Below are positions 45,749 to 54,570 of a stretch of DNA of 64,000 nt, piece by piece (the stretch's first letter is position 1; each line of letters begins with the position of its first letter). This DNA is from Asaia bogorensis (lineage in GTDB: Bacteria > Pseudomonadota > Alphaproteobacteria > Acetobacterales > Acetobacteraceae). Under the pieces are notes generated by a model. It was not told the origin of the DNA. It saw nothing but the letters and a program-made list of their open reading frames with translations, and searched no databases. The DNA is taken from assembly GCF_900465345.1 (NCBI RefSeq), contig NZ_UEGO01000012.1, positions 186,001 through 250,000 of the forward strand, read 5' to 3'. Position numbers and translations under genes: made by a program.

Positions 45749-46813
45749 GTGGCACTGGATGACAGGCTGGAGCGTATTGTCGCCCGGTCGGATGAACTAC
45801 AGGCCCTCATGTCGAGTGGCGAGATACAGGGTGAGGAATTCGTGCGGGCCTCGCGTGAGTTTGCCGAGCTCGAGCCCGTCGTGTCATCCATCCTTGCCTA
45901 TCGTCGTGCGGAAAGCGCCCATAAGGACGCTCAGGCCATGCTGGACGACCCCGAGATGCGTGAACTTGCGCAAGGCGAGATCATGGAGATCGAGGGGCAA
46001 CTGGAGGGGCTGCACCAGCAGGTACGGCTTGCGCTGCTGCCGCGTGACGAGGCCGATGAACGCAGTGCCATTCTCGAAATACGCCCGGCGGCGGGTGGAG
46101 ACGAGGCGGCGCTTTTCGCGGCCGAGCTTTTCGGAGCCTATAAACGGTTTTCGGATCTGCATGGCTGGCGCTTTGAGGTCATGGAGTATGACGAGAGCGA
46201 CCTGTCAGGGCTGCGTGAAGGCGTCGCCACCATCTCGGGGCGATCGGTATTTGCCCGCCTGAAATACGAGTCCGGCGTGCATCGTGTGCAGCGTGTTCCG
46301 GCTACGGAAAGTCAGGGCCGTATTCATACTTCTACCGTGACTGTGGCGATCATGCCCGAGGCGGAAGAGGTTGACGTGGCCATTGATGAAGGTGATCTGC
46401 GTATCGATGTCTATCGAGCTTCAGGTGCCGGTGGACAGCACGTCAACAAGACCGAGAGCGCGGTGCGTATCACCCACATGCCCAGCGGTATTGTGGTGGC
46501 CATGCAGGAAGAGAAGAGCCAGCACAAAAACAAGGCCAAGGCCATGAAGATCCTGCGGGCACGCCTATACGAAATGCAGCGCGCCCAGGCGCATGCCAGC
46601 CGTGCGGCCGATCGCAAATCCCAGGTTGGCACCGGCGATCGCTCGGAGCGCATTCGGACCTATAATTTTCCCCAGGGACGGGTGACGGATCATCGCATCA
46701 ACCTGACCCTGCACAAGATAGATCGGGTCATGCTGGGCGAGTTTGACGAAATTGTTGATGCGCTGACGCAGGAGGAGCAGACGGCCCTTCTGGCGGCGGA
46801 AGGGCTCAACTGA
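45749..46813 (+). CDS. prfA: Peptide chain release factor 1
   Basis: A 354-residue RF1 with the peptidyl-tRNA hydrolysis motif GGQ in ASGAGGQHVNK. RF1-type stop recognition is indicated by ATESQGRIHTSTVTVA, where RF2 would carry SPF, and the conserved HRVQRVPATE precedes it. It reads UAA and UAG. The start is GTG two bases after hisS. The cognate methyltransferase gene prmC lies 0.5 kb further on, separated by a small minus-strand gene. Confidence 0.96.
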   Translation: MALDDRLERIVARSDELQALMSSGEIQGEEFVRASREFAELEPVVSSILAYRRAESAHKDAQAMLDDPEMRELAQGEIMEIEGQLEGLHQQVRLALLPRDEADERSAILEIRPAAGGDEAALFAAELFGAYKRFSDLHGWRFEVMEYDESDLSGLREGVATISGRSVFARLKYESGVHRVQRVPATESQGRIHTSTVTVAIMPEAEEVDVAIDEGDLRIDVYRASGAGGQHVNKTESAVRITHMPSGIVVAMQEEKSQHKNKAKAMKILRARLYEMQRAQAHASRAADRKSQVGTGDRSERIRTYNFPQGRVTDHRINLTLHKIDRVMLGEFDEIVDALTQEEQTALLAAEGLN

Positions 46814-46841
46814 CGCGAAAAGAAAGGCGCTGGTTGCAGCC

Positions 46842-47282
46842 TCAGCTTACAGGCGAAGCGCAGATATCGGCATGACCGGGGTGATGCTTGGCAATCTCGG
46901 GATCATTCGGCTCTCGCAAGAAAAAATCAGTGAAGTTTTCATCGCCCAGGGCAAGCAGGTGATGCCCCTCGGGGTGATGAAGCGTCCCCTGACTACTGAC
47001 CTGATGGGTTTCCGATCGGCCTTCGGCATTGATGACCGTGATCTGGCCGCAAAGCGCATAGTCGTGATTGACGCGGCCCAGAGGGATTTCGATTTTCTTT
47101 GTCAGGCTGGGCGTCTTGTCATCGAGGCGGAAGGTCGCGGCGAGTGACCCGTCGATATAGAGGCGTGAAACTTCAGACACCTCTATGGGCGCGCGGTCAT
47201 CGGTAACAGTGAAGCTCTCGGCCAGTGCGATGGTTGGGCTAAGCATGACGAAGACGGTCAGCAGGGGCATGATCTTTTTCAT
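46842..47282 (-). CDS. Small exported protein of unknown function
   Basis: A 146-residue protein from ATG 47282. The first 21 residues (MKKIMPLLTVFVML to IALA) form a signal peptide. The mature part contains YALCGQITVI and a second Cys near the end (HADICAS), which could form a disulfide, and has a strand-rich pattern. I do not recognise a family. It interrupts the prfA-prmC pairing on the opposite strand. A frame upstream to 47330 would overlap prmC and was not used. Confidence 0.7.
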   Translation of the reverse strand: MKKIMPLLTVFVMLSPTIALAESFTVTDDRAPIEVSEVSRLYIDGSLAATFRLDDKTPSLTKKIEIPLGRVNHDYALCGQITVINAEGRSETHQVSSQGTLHHPEGHHLLALGDENFTDFFLREPNDPEIAKHHPGHADICASPVS

Positions 47283-47314
47283 CCCCGTATCATAAGCTGT
47301 TTCAGGAGTAGGCA

Positions 47315-48169
47315 GTGAGCGGTAATCCATCCCCTCTCAAACAAGTTCTCGATGAGACCGCCAGGCGGCTGGACAGCGCCGGGATCGAGTCGGCACGGAT
47401 GGAGGCGCGTCGGCTCGTATGCTGGGCGCTTGGCTGTGACGCCTCTGCGCTCCTGACACGAGACCTCGTGCCGCCATCCGCTATGGCCAGACTAGAATCG
47501 GGCGTCATGCGCCGTTGCGCACGGGTGCCGATGGCGCTGATCGAGGGAGAGACCGGGTTCTGGAACCTGACGCTGGAGGTGTCGTCCCACACGCTCATCC
47601 CGCGCGGTGACAGCGAGACGTTGATCGAGGCCTTGCTCGATCTGAGACCCGACCGGGACAAGCCGCAGCACTTGCTGGACCTAGGCACAGGTACCGGATG
47701 TCTGCTTCTGGCGGCACTGAGTGAATACACAGCCTCTTTTGGCGTCGGGGTGGATTTGTCGCCCGATGCTGCCGCCCTGGCACAGCGCAACGCCAGCAGG
47801 AACGGGTTGGTGCAACGCAGCGCCTTTCTGGCTGGCAGCTGGACCGATGCACTGACGGGCCGTTTCGATATCATCCTCAGCAATCCGCCTTATATTCCGG
47901 CGGCTGATATTGCCGGATTGATGCCAGAAGTGCGTGATCATGAACCTGTGCGCGCTTTGGTGGGGGGCGATGATGGGCTGGAGGCGTATCGGGCGATCAT
48001 GCTTCAGATGTCGCGTCATCTTGCACCGGGTGGGTTGCTCGTTCTGGAAATCGGGCAAGGGCAGGAGGATGACGTTACGGCGCTTGGGGCAGAGCAGGGC
48101 CTGTCGCTGCGTGAGGCGAGACGAGACCTCGGCGGGATCATTCGTGCCCTTTGCTTCGAGCATGTCTGA
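47315..48169 (+). CDS. prmC: Release factor glutamine methyltransferase
   Basis: A 284-residue PrmC/HemK: helical N-domain, SAM-binding LDLGTGTGCLLLA, and the catalytic NPPYIP motif that grips the glutamine side chain. It methylates the GGQ glutamine of RF1 and RF2. The GTG start has AGGAG seven bases upstream. prfA-prmC proximity is a classical arrangement, and DUF4167 downstream is typical for alphaproteobacteria. Confidence 0.94.
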   Translation: MSGNPSPLKQVLDETARRLDSAGIESARMEARRLVCWALGCDASALLTRDLVPPSAMARLESGVMRRCARVPMALIEGETGFWNLTLEVSSHTLIPRGDSETLIEALLDLRPDRDKPQHLLDLGTGTGCLLLAALSEYTASFGVGVDLSPDAAALAQRNASRNGLVQRSAFLAGSWTDALTGRFDIILSNPPYIPAADIAGLMPEVRDHEPVRALVGGDDGLEAYRAIMLQMSRHLAPGGLLVLEIGQGQEDDVTALGAEQGLSLREARRDLGGIIRALCFEHV

Positions 48170-48448
48170 TTACTCTAGCGGCCTTGCAGGAAAAACCATT
48201 GGCAGTGCGCTCCAAACTTGCTAACTTGCGTTGATCGGTCTGTTAAGCTCACCGGTGTATTCATCGGCAGAACATACCGTTTTCCGCGATTTCGCAATGA
48301 TCCTTGTGATCAGGCTGTGCGGAGTAGGGGCCTGATCCTGTAATCCGGCCTGCAAGAGACAAACCAAGGGTCATTCATTCCCTGCAATCGCGCCGTATCC
48401 GAGCTCTGCCGGGTCGGGATTGCGAATACGAAAGTGCTACGCGGACCC

Positions 48449-48856
48449 ATGAATATGAAACGTATGAGAAGCCGTCACCACCGTCCGAGCGGTGGCGGGT
48501 CGCGTCATTCAAATGGCCAGACGCCCCTGAACCGTAACCACGTGTTCGACAGCAATGGCCCCGATATGCGTGTGCGCGGTACGGCCCAGCAGCTTTTCGA
48601 GAAGTATCTTCAGCTTGGCCGCGATGCGACGGGCACGGGTGACCGTATTCTCGCAGAAGCCTATTTCCAGCATGCCGAGCATTATTTCCGTATTCTCAAC
48701 GCCATGACCCAGGCAGCGCAGCAAAGTCAGATGGAACGCCAGGAGCGTCACCAGCAGCGCGCCCGCGCCCAGCAGGATCATGACGACCGTCGTCAGGGCG
48801 ATGATTCGGGTGCCGAGGGCGAGAGTGAAGAAGTAGTCGAGGAAACGGCTGAGTAA
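48449..48856 (+). CDS. DUF4167 protein
   Basis: About 135 residues. A basic, Arg/His/Gly-rich start (KRMRSRHHRPSGGG) is followed by the conserved core HVFDSNGPDMRVRGTA, YLQLGRDATGTGDRILAE and FQHAEHYFRIL, then a charged, probably disordered tail. DUF4167 genes downstream of prmC are an alphaproteobacterial signature. The basic N-terminus suggests nucleic-acid binding, but function is unknown. The start among ATGs at 48434, 48449 and 48455 is uncertain. The 280 bases before it show no gene. Confidence 0.85.
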   Translation: MNMKRMRSRHHRPSGGGSRHSNGQTPLNRNHVFDSNGPDMRVRGTAQQLFEKYLQLGRDATGTGDRILAEAYFQHAEHYFRILNAMTQAAQQSQMERQERHQQRARAQQDHDDRRQGDDSGAEGESEEVVEETAE

Positions 48857-48872
48857 TCCTGGCTCGATCCGT

Positions 48873-49745
48873 TTAGAACAGGCCCCTGAACCTTTCTGGC
48901 AGGGGCCATAAATGATCGCCCGACAGACTCAGGTCTATAGGGTAGGGGTCATTGGCCCGTTCAAACGCCTCGTGGCTGATCCTCTCCTGCCATGCACGCA
49001 AGGCGGCATCATTGCTATCGAGTGTCGCCGCTTCTTCTGTCAGGCCCGCCATGGAGGCCAGCATTGCCTTCCAGGCGTCATCTTCCATACGTTGATGGCT
49101 CCCCGCATCATCGCTGCACCACGGTTGGGCGCGGGTTCGACGCAGTCGGTCCAGCCCGGCATCCAGATCACTATAGCGCAGATGAAACAGCATCAGGGCC
49201 GGATCGGGCTTGGGGAGGGTTTCTTTTACGCTGTGAAAGCCCGCAGACCATGTCACGGGGGATCTGATCAGACAAGGTTTGCACATCGCAGCTGAGAAGC
49301 GCAGCAGACGGCGTTGCGCCGAGATGGGGCGCGTAAAGTCGGCCGCAGGCTCACTCTCGGCCTTGTGCAGGACATCGAACCCCGTTGCGGTCAGACATGG
49401 GGCCTGACGGGCTTCTGACAGGTCCATAAGAGAGCCGAAACAAGCGGGATCTGCTACGATTATCTCGTCGACATCGCAATACAGAACCGCATCATACCAT
49501 TCGAGCAGCCCGGCGCAGATAGCGCTGATGGCGCGCGCACGTCTGGCATCATCCTGCGCAGAACGCGGGATTTGCAGGCGATTGGCACCTATCGAGGTTG
49601 TAGAGCCATCATCCGACCCATGATCGATCACGTAGCAGCACTGCGGGCCAACCATAGTGCCATAATGGCGCAGCCAGACCGGCAGAAAAACCGGCTCGTT
49701 ATAAACCATCGTAACCGCTGCGAGTGGCGCTTTCATAAGCGTCAT
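48873..49745 (-). CDS. Glycosyltransferase family 2-like protein
   Basis: A 290-residue protein with the Glyco_tranf_2_4 pattern: TMVYNEPVFLPVWLRHY at the start, VIDHGSDDGS, and the metal/nucleotide-binding AVLYCDVDEIIV, followed by a conserved FH region. Relatives transfer sugars to surface polysaccharides or LPS. Acceptor and donor unknown. It converges with the DUF4167 gene (16 bases). tRNA-Met is 48 bases upstream on the same strand and may share its strong promoter. Confidence 0.8.
   Translation of the reverse strand: MTLMKAPLAAVTMVYNEPVFLPVWLRHYGTMVGPQCCYVIDHGSDDGSTTSIGANRLQIPRSAQDDARRARAISAICAGLLEWYDAVLYCDVDEIIVADPACFGSLMDLSEARQAPCLTATGFDVLHKAESEPAADFTRPISAQRRLLRFSAAMCKPCLIRSPVTWSAGFHSVKETLPKPDPALMLFHLRYSDLDAGLDRLRRTRAQPWCSDDAGSHQRMEDDAWKAMLASMAGLTEEAATLDSNDAALRAWQERISHEAFERANDPYPIDLSLSGDHLWPLPERFRGLF
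48881..48907. terminator. Hairpin at the DUF4167/glycosyltransferase junction
   Basis: GGCCCCTG and CAGGGGCC (8 bp, 11-base loop) begin 25 bases past the DUF4167 stop and lie inside the last codons of the convergent glycosyltransferase gene. No U-tract follows, so it is only a candidate terminator for the plus strand. Confidence 0.35.
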
Positions 49746-49792
49746 TTAGGCAGGAAGCTGATGGAAGTCCATGTTGGGAATCACCGGTCGGA

Positions 49793-49867
49793 TGGTAGCG
49801 GCGGACGGATTTGAACCGCCGACCAAGGGATTATGATTCCCCTGCTCTACCGCTGAGCTACGCCGCC
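49793..49867 (-). tRNA. tRNA-Met (anticodon CAT, elongator type)
   Basis: On the minus strand, GGCGGCG pairs with CGCCGCT (G1-U72), then A and encoded CCA. The anticodon stem GGGGA/TCCCT encloses ATCATAA (anticodon CAT), and the T loop is TTCAAAT. The absence of an initiator C1xA72 mismatch and the start GGCGG.GTAGCTCAG favour elongator Met. The tRNA-Ile2 alternative, which shares the CAT gene anticodon, is less likely. Confidence 0.93.
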
Positions 49868-49886
49868 ATCGCGACCGGTGGGCGTG

Positions 49887-49915
49887 GAATTAAAAGGGTT
49901 GGGCGGATGTGTCAA
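49887..49915 (-). promoter_or_regulatory. Consensus-like promoter of tRNA-Met
   Basis: On the minus strand TTGACA (49910-49915) and TAATTC (49887-49892) are separated by 17 bases and end 20 bases before the tRNA. It is one of the strongest sigma70-type pairs in the window. Confidence 0.75.
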
Positions 49916-50056
49916 CACTCTGCCGGGAGGTTTTTGCGCCGATCGTGTTTTTACCCGATGGGCAGTCTGTGGCATGGTGCATCGACGGGTTGCCCCACGG
50001 TGCCGGGGCGGCTGGCTCGGCGCTCCTCATCCCTCTCAAGGATCTGGATATCCACT

Positions 50057-51268
50057 TTGAAGCAGCAGTTTCTAAGCTCTCTTTTCGCCCTGCGCGCTTA
50101 TTTCGACTGGCTGCCTGCACAGCTTGTCTCCATTCTCATGCTTGTCGTGCTGGCTACCGTGGCGTTTTATGCCAGCAAGCTCGTCTCGGTCATCATTCTG
50201 CGTATCTTTGGCCACCGTGAAGAGGCGGTACTCCGTAAGATCATTCTGGCCATGCGTCGCCCGGTGCGCGTGATGGTTGTGCTGGCGGTTCTGCTCTCGG
50301 CTCTGCCTGCGGCCTCGGGATTCACCTGGGAGACGACACAGCTTCTGCAAAAGCTGCTTCTCTTTATTGGCATCCTGATGGTGGGTTATGCGGCCATCGT
50401 TGCCTTCCGCATCATGACCGAGGCCTATCTTCAGAAAATCACGGCGCGGGATCATGTCGATGACATCATGATCCGTACCCACCAGACGCAGATCAGGGTC
50501 CTGCGGCGCCTGACCGAAATTCTGGTGGGTATTGTAACGGTCGCCACAGCACTGATGACTTTCGATTCGGTCCGTCAGTATGGCGTCTCTCTGTTTGCCT
50601 CGGCCGGTGCAGCATCGCTGATCGTCGGCCTGTCAGCGCGTGGCCTTCTGACGAATCTTCTTGCCGGTGTGCAGATTGCCATCACCCAGCCCATTCGAAT
50701 GGAAGATCTGATTATCATCAATGGCGACTGGGCATGGGTGGAGGAAATTACCTCGACCTATGTCGTGCTGCGTGTATGGGACTGGCGGCGACATATCGTG
50801 CCCATCTCCTATTTTCTCGAGAACCGCTTCGAGAACTGGACCCACAACTCTGCTGCCATCATCGGTGTGGTTTTTCTCTATGTAGATTACGAAGCGCCCA
50901 TCGAGACAATCAGGGGCTTCCTGGCCGAGATCATCAAGACGTGTCCGCTGTGGGACGGGAAGGTGTTCGATTGTCAGGTCGCGGATTGCGATGCGCAGAC
51001 ATTGAAGATTCGTATCATCGCCAGTGCACGCAATGCGCTGCAGAGCTGGGATCTGCGTTGCGATATCCGCGAAAAGATCATTCTGCGCATGAGAGCGGAG
51101 TGCCCCGAGGCGCTGCCTCGCTCGCGCTTTGCGATGGTGCCGCCGCGTCCGGGTGAGGAGGCCTGGCCCAGCGCCGATGCCATATCGCCACCCATCGACC
51201 GCCCACCACCGGGCTCATATATGGGGCCTGGCAGCGTCACGCCCCGGGGAGGCGCAGACCTGTCATGA
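50057..51268 (+). CDS. MscS-type mechanosensitive channel family protein
   Basis: About 403 residues from TTG 50057. Three or four membrane helices in the first 180 residues precede the pore-lining helix and MscS beta domain: GAASLIVGLSARGLLTNLLAG, then QPIRMEDLIIINGDWAWVEEI and RRHIVPISYFLENRFENWT. A C-terminal cytoplasmic domain and a Pro-rich tail follow. Relatives release osmolytes on hypo-osmotic shock. The open frame extends back into tRNA-Met, so a later start is required; TTG 50057 has AAGGAT upstream at long spacing, and ATG 49958 is the alternative. Confidence 0.85.
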   Translation: MKQQFLSSLFALRAYFDWLPAQLVSILMLVVLATVAFYASKLVSVIILRIFGHREEAVLRKIILAMRRPVRVMVVLAVLLSALPAASGFTWETTQLLQKLLLFIGILMVGYAAIVAFRIMTEAYLQKITARDHVDDIMIRTHQTQIRVLRRLTEILVGIVTVATALMTFDSVRQYGVSLFASAGAASLIVGLSARGLLTNLLAGVQIAITQPIRMEDLIIINGDWAWVEEITSTYVVLRVWDWRRHIVPISYFLENRFENWTHNSAAIIGVVFLYVDYEAPIETIRGFLAEIIKTCPLWDGKVFDCQVADCDAQTLKIRIIASARNALQSWDLRCDIREKIILRMRAECPEALPRSRFAMVPPRPGEEAWPSADAISPPIDRPPPGSYMGPGSVTPRGGADLS

Positions 51269-51323
51269 AAAGGCCCTGTAGCCACGCTTTAACGCTCTGC
51301 CAGTAATACTCGAAAATCGTCAT
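51237..51323 (-). CDS. Candidate 28-residue small protein
   Basis: An ATG at 51323 with GAGGAG about eight bases upstream opens 28 codons ending at 51237. The peptide begins MTIFEYYWQ and is rich in Trp, Tyr, Phe and Leu with a few Lys/Arg, so it could be a short amphipathic or membrane peptide. Its 3' third overlaps the end of the MscS-type gene on the other strand. The good ribosome site and composition are the only support. Confidence 0.4.
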   Translation of the reverse strand: MTIFEYYWQSVKAWLQGLFMTGLRLPGA

Positions 51324-51485
51324 TGAACTCACTCCTCGATGCTGCACACATACGTCGAACACGGCAGGGTTGTGGCAAATGTTTCACGTAACTGTCATGT
51401 TTTTGTGAGGGAAACGTTACCGTCCCGCAAAAAGTGACGTTGAGACCGGATTTCGCCCGGTCCACAAGGCAAGGACACCAGCAGA

Positions 51486-51773
51486 TTGACTACTTATATC
51501 GTCGCCTATGAGCGTTTGCCGGGTCAGGATTACGCAGCGCTTGAACAGAAGCTGGCGAGCTTCAGCGAGGGATTTCACGAAATCGATAATTTCTGGCTTA
51601 TCGCCTCAAACCTGATCATCGCCGATCTGCGCGATGTGCTGGCAAAGCTGTTGCCTAAGGGGAGCAAATTGATGGTCATGAAATACGTGCCCCATAACAG
51701 CATGGAAATGGGTGCCGCCGCTTGGCACGGGTTCAGCCTGCCGCAGGAAAACTGGCTGGCTCACAAGCTATGA
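51486..51773 (+). CDS. Small conserved-looking protein, possibly SinR/Cas2-like fold
   Basis: A 95-residue protein from a TTG start with AAGGA upstream at longer than normal spacing. TTYIVAYERLPGQDY at the start, ENFWLIAS-like DNFWLIASNLIIADLRDVL in the middle and KLMVMKYV recall the small ferredoxin-like proteins annotated as SinR family or Cas2-like (a strand, helix, strand with a W-L-I, then D-L and KL-V strand). I cannot confirm membership, and no cas genes or repeats are near. Otherwise it is a hypothetical protein. A hairpin follows its stop. Confidence 0.65.
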   Translation: MTTYIVAYERLPGQDYAALEQKLASFSEGFHEIDNFWLIASNLIIADLRDVLAKLLPKGSKLMVMKYVPHNSMEMGAAAWHGFSLPQENWLAHKL

Positions 51774-51779
51774 AGAATG

Positions 51780-51807
51780 CCCCCGGCCCTGCGTTAGGAG
51801 CCGGGGG
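51780..51807. terminator. GC-rich hairpin between convergent genes
   Basis: CCCCCGGC (51780-51787) and GCCGGGGG (51800-51807) with a 12-base loop lie between the small protein gene and convergent pta. There is no U-tract. It is a candidate bidirectional terminator. Confidence 0.45.
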
Positions 51808-51827
51808 AGGATCTTATAGGAGCCGTT

Positions 51828-52820
51828 CTATTTCTCGCGGGCTGCGTCCAGATAGCGAGCGTAAAGGGCACCGATGGCGGCGGAGGCCAGGCGGGCAGTG
51901 GCATCGTCTGCCCGGCTTGTCAGCAGAACCGGCACCTTGGCTCCCATTACAATGCCCGAAGTCGCTGACTTGCCCAGAAAAGCGAGACTTTTCACGAGGA
52001 TGTTTCCTGACTCCAGGTCGGGCGCGATGAGAACTTGCGCACGCCCGGCCACATCGGAGGTAACCCCCTTTATCCTGGCCGAATCGTTGCTCACAGCAAC
52101 ATCCATGGCCAGTGGGCCATCGAGGACTCCACCTGTTATCTCCTTGCGGTCAGCCATCTTGCACAGAGTTGCGGCATCCAATGTGCCTTGGATCTTGGTG
52201 TTGATGGTCTCGACGGCAGAGAGCAGCGCCACGCGCGGTATACCCAGGCCAAGCGCATGGTGCAGATCAATGGCGTTCTGAACGATATCACGCTTGGTCA
52301 CCAGATCCGGCGCAATGTTGATCGCAGCATCGGATACGAGCAGAAGTTCAGGATAATCAGGCACGTTGATACAGAATACGTGGCTCATGCGTCGCTTCGT
52401 ACGCAGCCCGCTCTCCTGCTTGATCACGCCCGCCATGAAGGTATCAGTGTGAAGACTGCCTTTTGTCAGCCCCTGTGCTTCGCCTGCGTGAACGAGGGCT
52501 ATGGCTCTCTTCACGGCGCTTTCGGGGTCATCGGCCTGTTCGATGTGCATCCCTGAAATCTCGAGCCCCGCTGCCTGTGCCGTTCGCTCGATCTCAACAC
52601 GGTCGCCAACCAGGAGTGGTATGATGATCCCATGACGTGCGGCCTCGACCGCTCCTCCAAGCGCATGGGCGCTGCATGGCCAGACGACAGCATAAGGCAC
52701 GGGACCGAGTTCTGATGCCTTTGCGACGAGCGCGCGCATCAAGCCGTGGTGATCCGGAAAAACGCTTTCGAGCGGTGTTTTCGTGTTTTTATCTTGATTA
52801 TAGCGGGCGTAGCTGGACAT
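51828..52820 (-). CDS. pta: Phosphate acetyl/butyryltransferase
   Basis: A 330-residue PTA_PTB-family enzyme from ATG 52820. It has GLTKGSLHTDTFMAGV, RRMSHVFCINVPDYPELLLVSD, the DAAINIAPDLVTK stretch, GPLAMDVAVS and a final VLIAPDLESGNILVKSL. It interconverts acetyl-CoA and acetyl phosphate (or the butyryl pair). The length fits the short form found in many alphaproteobacteria, not the long E. coli Pta. No ackA is adjacent. In acetic acid bacteria it may help use acetyl phosphate from phosphoketolase (inference). Confidence 0.88.
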   Translation of the reverse strand: MSSYARYNQDKNTKTPLESVFPDHHGLMRALVAKASELGPVPYAVVWPCSAHALGGAVEAARHGIIIPLLVGDRVEIERTAQAAGLEISGMHIEQADDPESAVKRAIALVHAGEAQGLTKGSLHTDTFMAGVIKQESGLRTKRRMSHVFCINVPDYPELLLVSDAAINIAPDLVTKRDIVQNAIDLHHALGLGIPRVALLSAVETINTKIQGTLDAATLCKMADRKEITGGVLDGPLAMDVAVSNDSARIKGVTSDVAGRAQVLIAPDLESGNILVKSLAFLGKSATSGIVMGAKVPVLLTSRADDATARLASAAIGALYARYLDAAREK

Positions 52821-52844
52821 GGGCCGTTCGAACTCCGTTCTCAT

Positions 52845-53228
52845 TCAAGACCGCCTGCATCACGTGACTGACGCGCCAGAGGGGCGTCATCGCGGAAGTG
52901 CGGTGTGGCCTCGTTTGAGTAACGGGGGACAATGCGGGGCATCCATATTAACCATGCCCGGTGATCACCCACGGTCGTCGCGCGAGGCATGGCAAGAATC
53001 TAGCGCATCTAACCCGCGCTGGCTCGCGACATAGCGTGAGCGTGACCTCGGAGGGGATCAGGTTTTCTTGAGTACAGGGTTACCGGCTGCATCGACGCAT
53101 GAGGCTTCAGGAACCCTGCCAGGTCAGATGCGGCTTTTGAGACGGTCGTCAGCATTTCGACACGGTGCAGGAGAGAGCACAGCGTCCATACTGCCATGCG
53201 CGCAAGGCTTTCGCCGAGCCAGCAGGGA
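52845..53228. other. Intergenic region upstream of pta, no gene seen
   Basis: About 400 bases between pta and a small membrane protein gene. Open frames exist on both strands, including a 92-codon minus-strand frame from 53287, but none has a ribosome site or recognisable features. Nothing firm is present beyond presumed promoter sequence. Confidence 0.4.
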
Positions 53229-53459
53229 TCAGCCCTGCTTTGTCGAACCGACTGCGCTGCGTGAAGTATCGCCGTTGCGATAGGCACTGAGTCCCATACG
53301 CACGAACATCAACAGGATACCCAACGTAAACAGGACCTCACCAAGGAGATCGAGCCCATCAGTCACGGAAGCCAGATTTGGCATACCCAGAATAACGATG
53401 AGAGATGACGCAGCCCACGCGACGAGCGCGGCCAGAATGGCGAATGAACTTTTCAACAT
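53229..53459 (-). CDS. Small two-helix membrane protein
   Basis: A 76-residue protein with two predicted membrane helices (about 4-26 and 38-58) and a polar C-terminal tail. AGG lies nine to ten bases before the ATG, and an AT-rich stretch upstream (53480-53590) is suitable for a promoter. I do not recognise the family. Composition (Leu/Val/Ala/Ile with Gly) is typical of a real membrane protein and unlike the shadow frames around it. Confidence 0.55.
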   Translation of the reverse strand: MLKSSFAILAALVAWAASSLIVILGMPNLASVTDGLDLLGEVLFTLGILLMFVRMGLSAYRNGDTSRSAVGSTKQG

Positions 53460-54347
53460 GGGACCTGCCTTGGGATCGTTATTTTTCTTAACACTGCGGC
53501 GCCTTTCGTATTTAACGGATTTTGACGATGGATATGCAAGTCTTTTCGATCGAGTAAAGATTAAATTTTTGCGGCAACGCTTTGCCTGCGCGATATTGCT
53601 CTATTTCCGTCTCGATTATTTCTCGTCATATAGCCCTCGATGTTCGGTGCAGCTTTTACTGCGCGTCATCTTGCAAACGATTATGACATCGAAATGTTAA
53701 CACTAATCTGACGGCTGAGCCGTTGGACAACTGGTCAGGATGAGTGCACCTGCCGCGAAGGCGTAGCGCGTTCCTTGTCTCCCCCAATGAGCTGCCGGCG
53801 AACTATGTCTGGTCATTTCCGGAGTAACGGATTCGTAACTGCCTTGTTCAATGCGAAAATTGCCTGCGATGATTAATTAAGGGACATATCTTTGTTAATT
53901 TGACGTAAGGATCGGATGTGGGGCCACGTCGCTGCGTAATTTGGGGGGGCGTTAGCGCTACTGCCTGAGGTCTGTCGTCGTGTTATGCGCGTTGGCTGGA
54001 AAATATATGATGAACGACTGGCTCGCAGCGGGAACACCCGGGCGATACCTGTCAGCCTCAGCTTTCTTGCTCATTGCGCCGGAGCACAGGAACAGAAATC
54101 GGCGCGGCTATCCTCAGAACTACAGGCAATGAACAGCACCAGTGCTGCTGGACACTTCATGTTGCATGTCACGGAATACGCGCGTCGCGCACCTGCTATC
54201 TTGCATCGGGGAGAGGCTCTATGGTCTCTCTTCCGGCGGGTCGGCATGATCAGGCCGCATGGCGGTAGTGGGTGGCCGACAACCGGGAAGCCGCTCTGAT
54301 CACCGGTCGCAACACGAAGGACTGATGCGGGGTTGTCGACCATGTTA

Positions 54348-54379
54348 GGGGAATGGCAGGTGATCCCATGCCATTCCCC
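54348..54379. repeat. Perfect 11-bp inverted repeat in the gene desert
   Basis: GGGGAATGGCA (54348-54358) and TGCCATTCCCC (54369-54379) surround a 10-base loop. No U-tract follows on either side. It could be a structured RNA element, a protein-binding site or a leftover of a mobile sequence. Confidence 0.6.
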
Positions 54380-54533
54380 AGCCTTGAGCCGGATCAGATG
54401 CGCGATTGATGGAGCGGCAAGCAATACGCGAACCGGACCTCAGTACATTGCGATAAAATTGCTGATAAGGGGTATGATATCTGCGTCGACGCTGTTTGCT
54501 GGCCTGATGAGGCCTCGGGCTTCCCGGCATCAC

Positions 54534-54570
54534 CCTGATCTTGCGTGAAATTTCCTCTGTTGAGATCAGG
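54534..54570. repeat. 8-bp inverted repeat
   Basis: CCTGATCT (54534-54541) and AGATCAGG (54563-54570) are exact complements separated by 21 bases. No neighbouring gene explains the pair. Confidence 0.4.

Noticed and set aside
53009-53287. 92-codon minus-strand frame upstream of pta
   Set aside because: Overlaps the start-side of a better-supported small membrane protein gene, has no ribosome site and no motifs.
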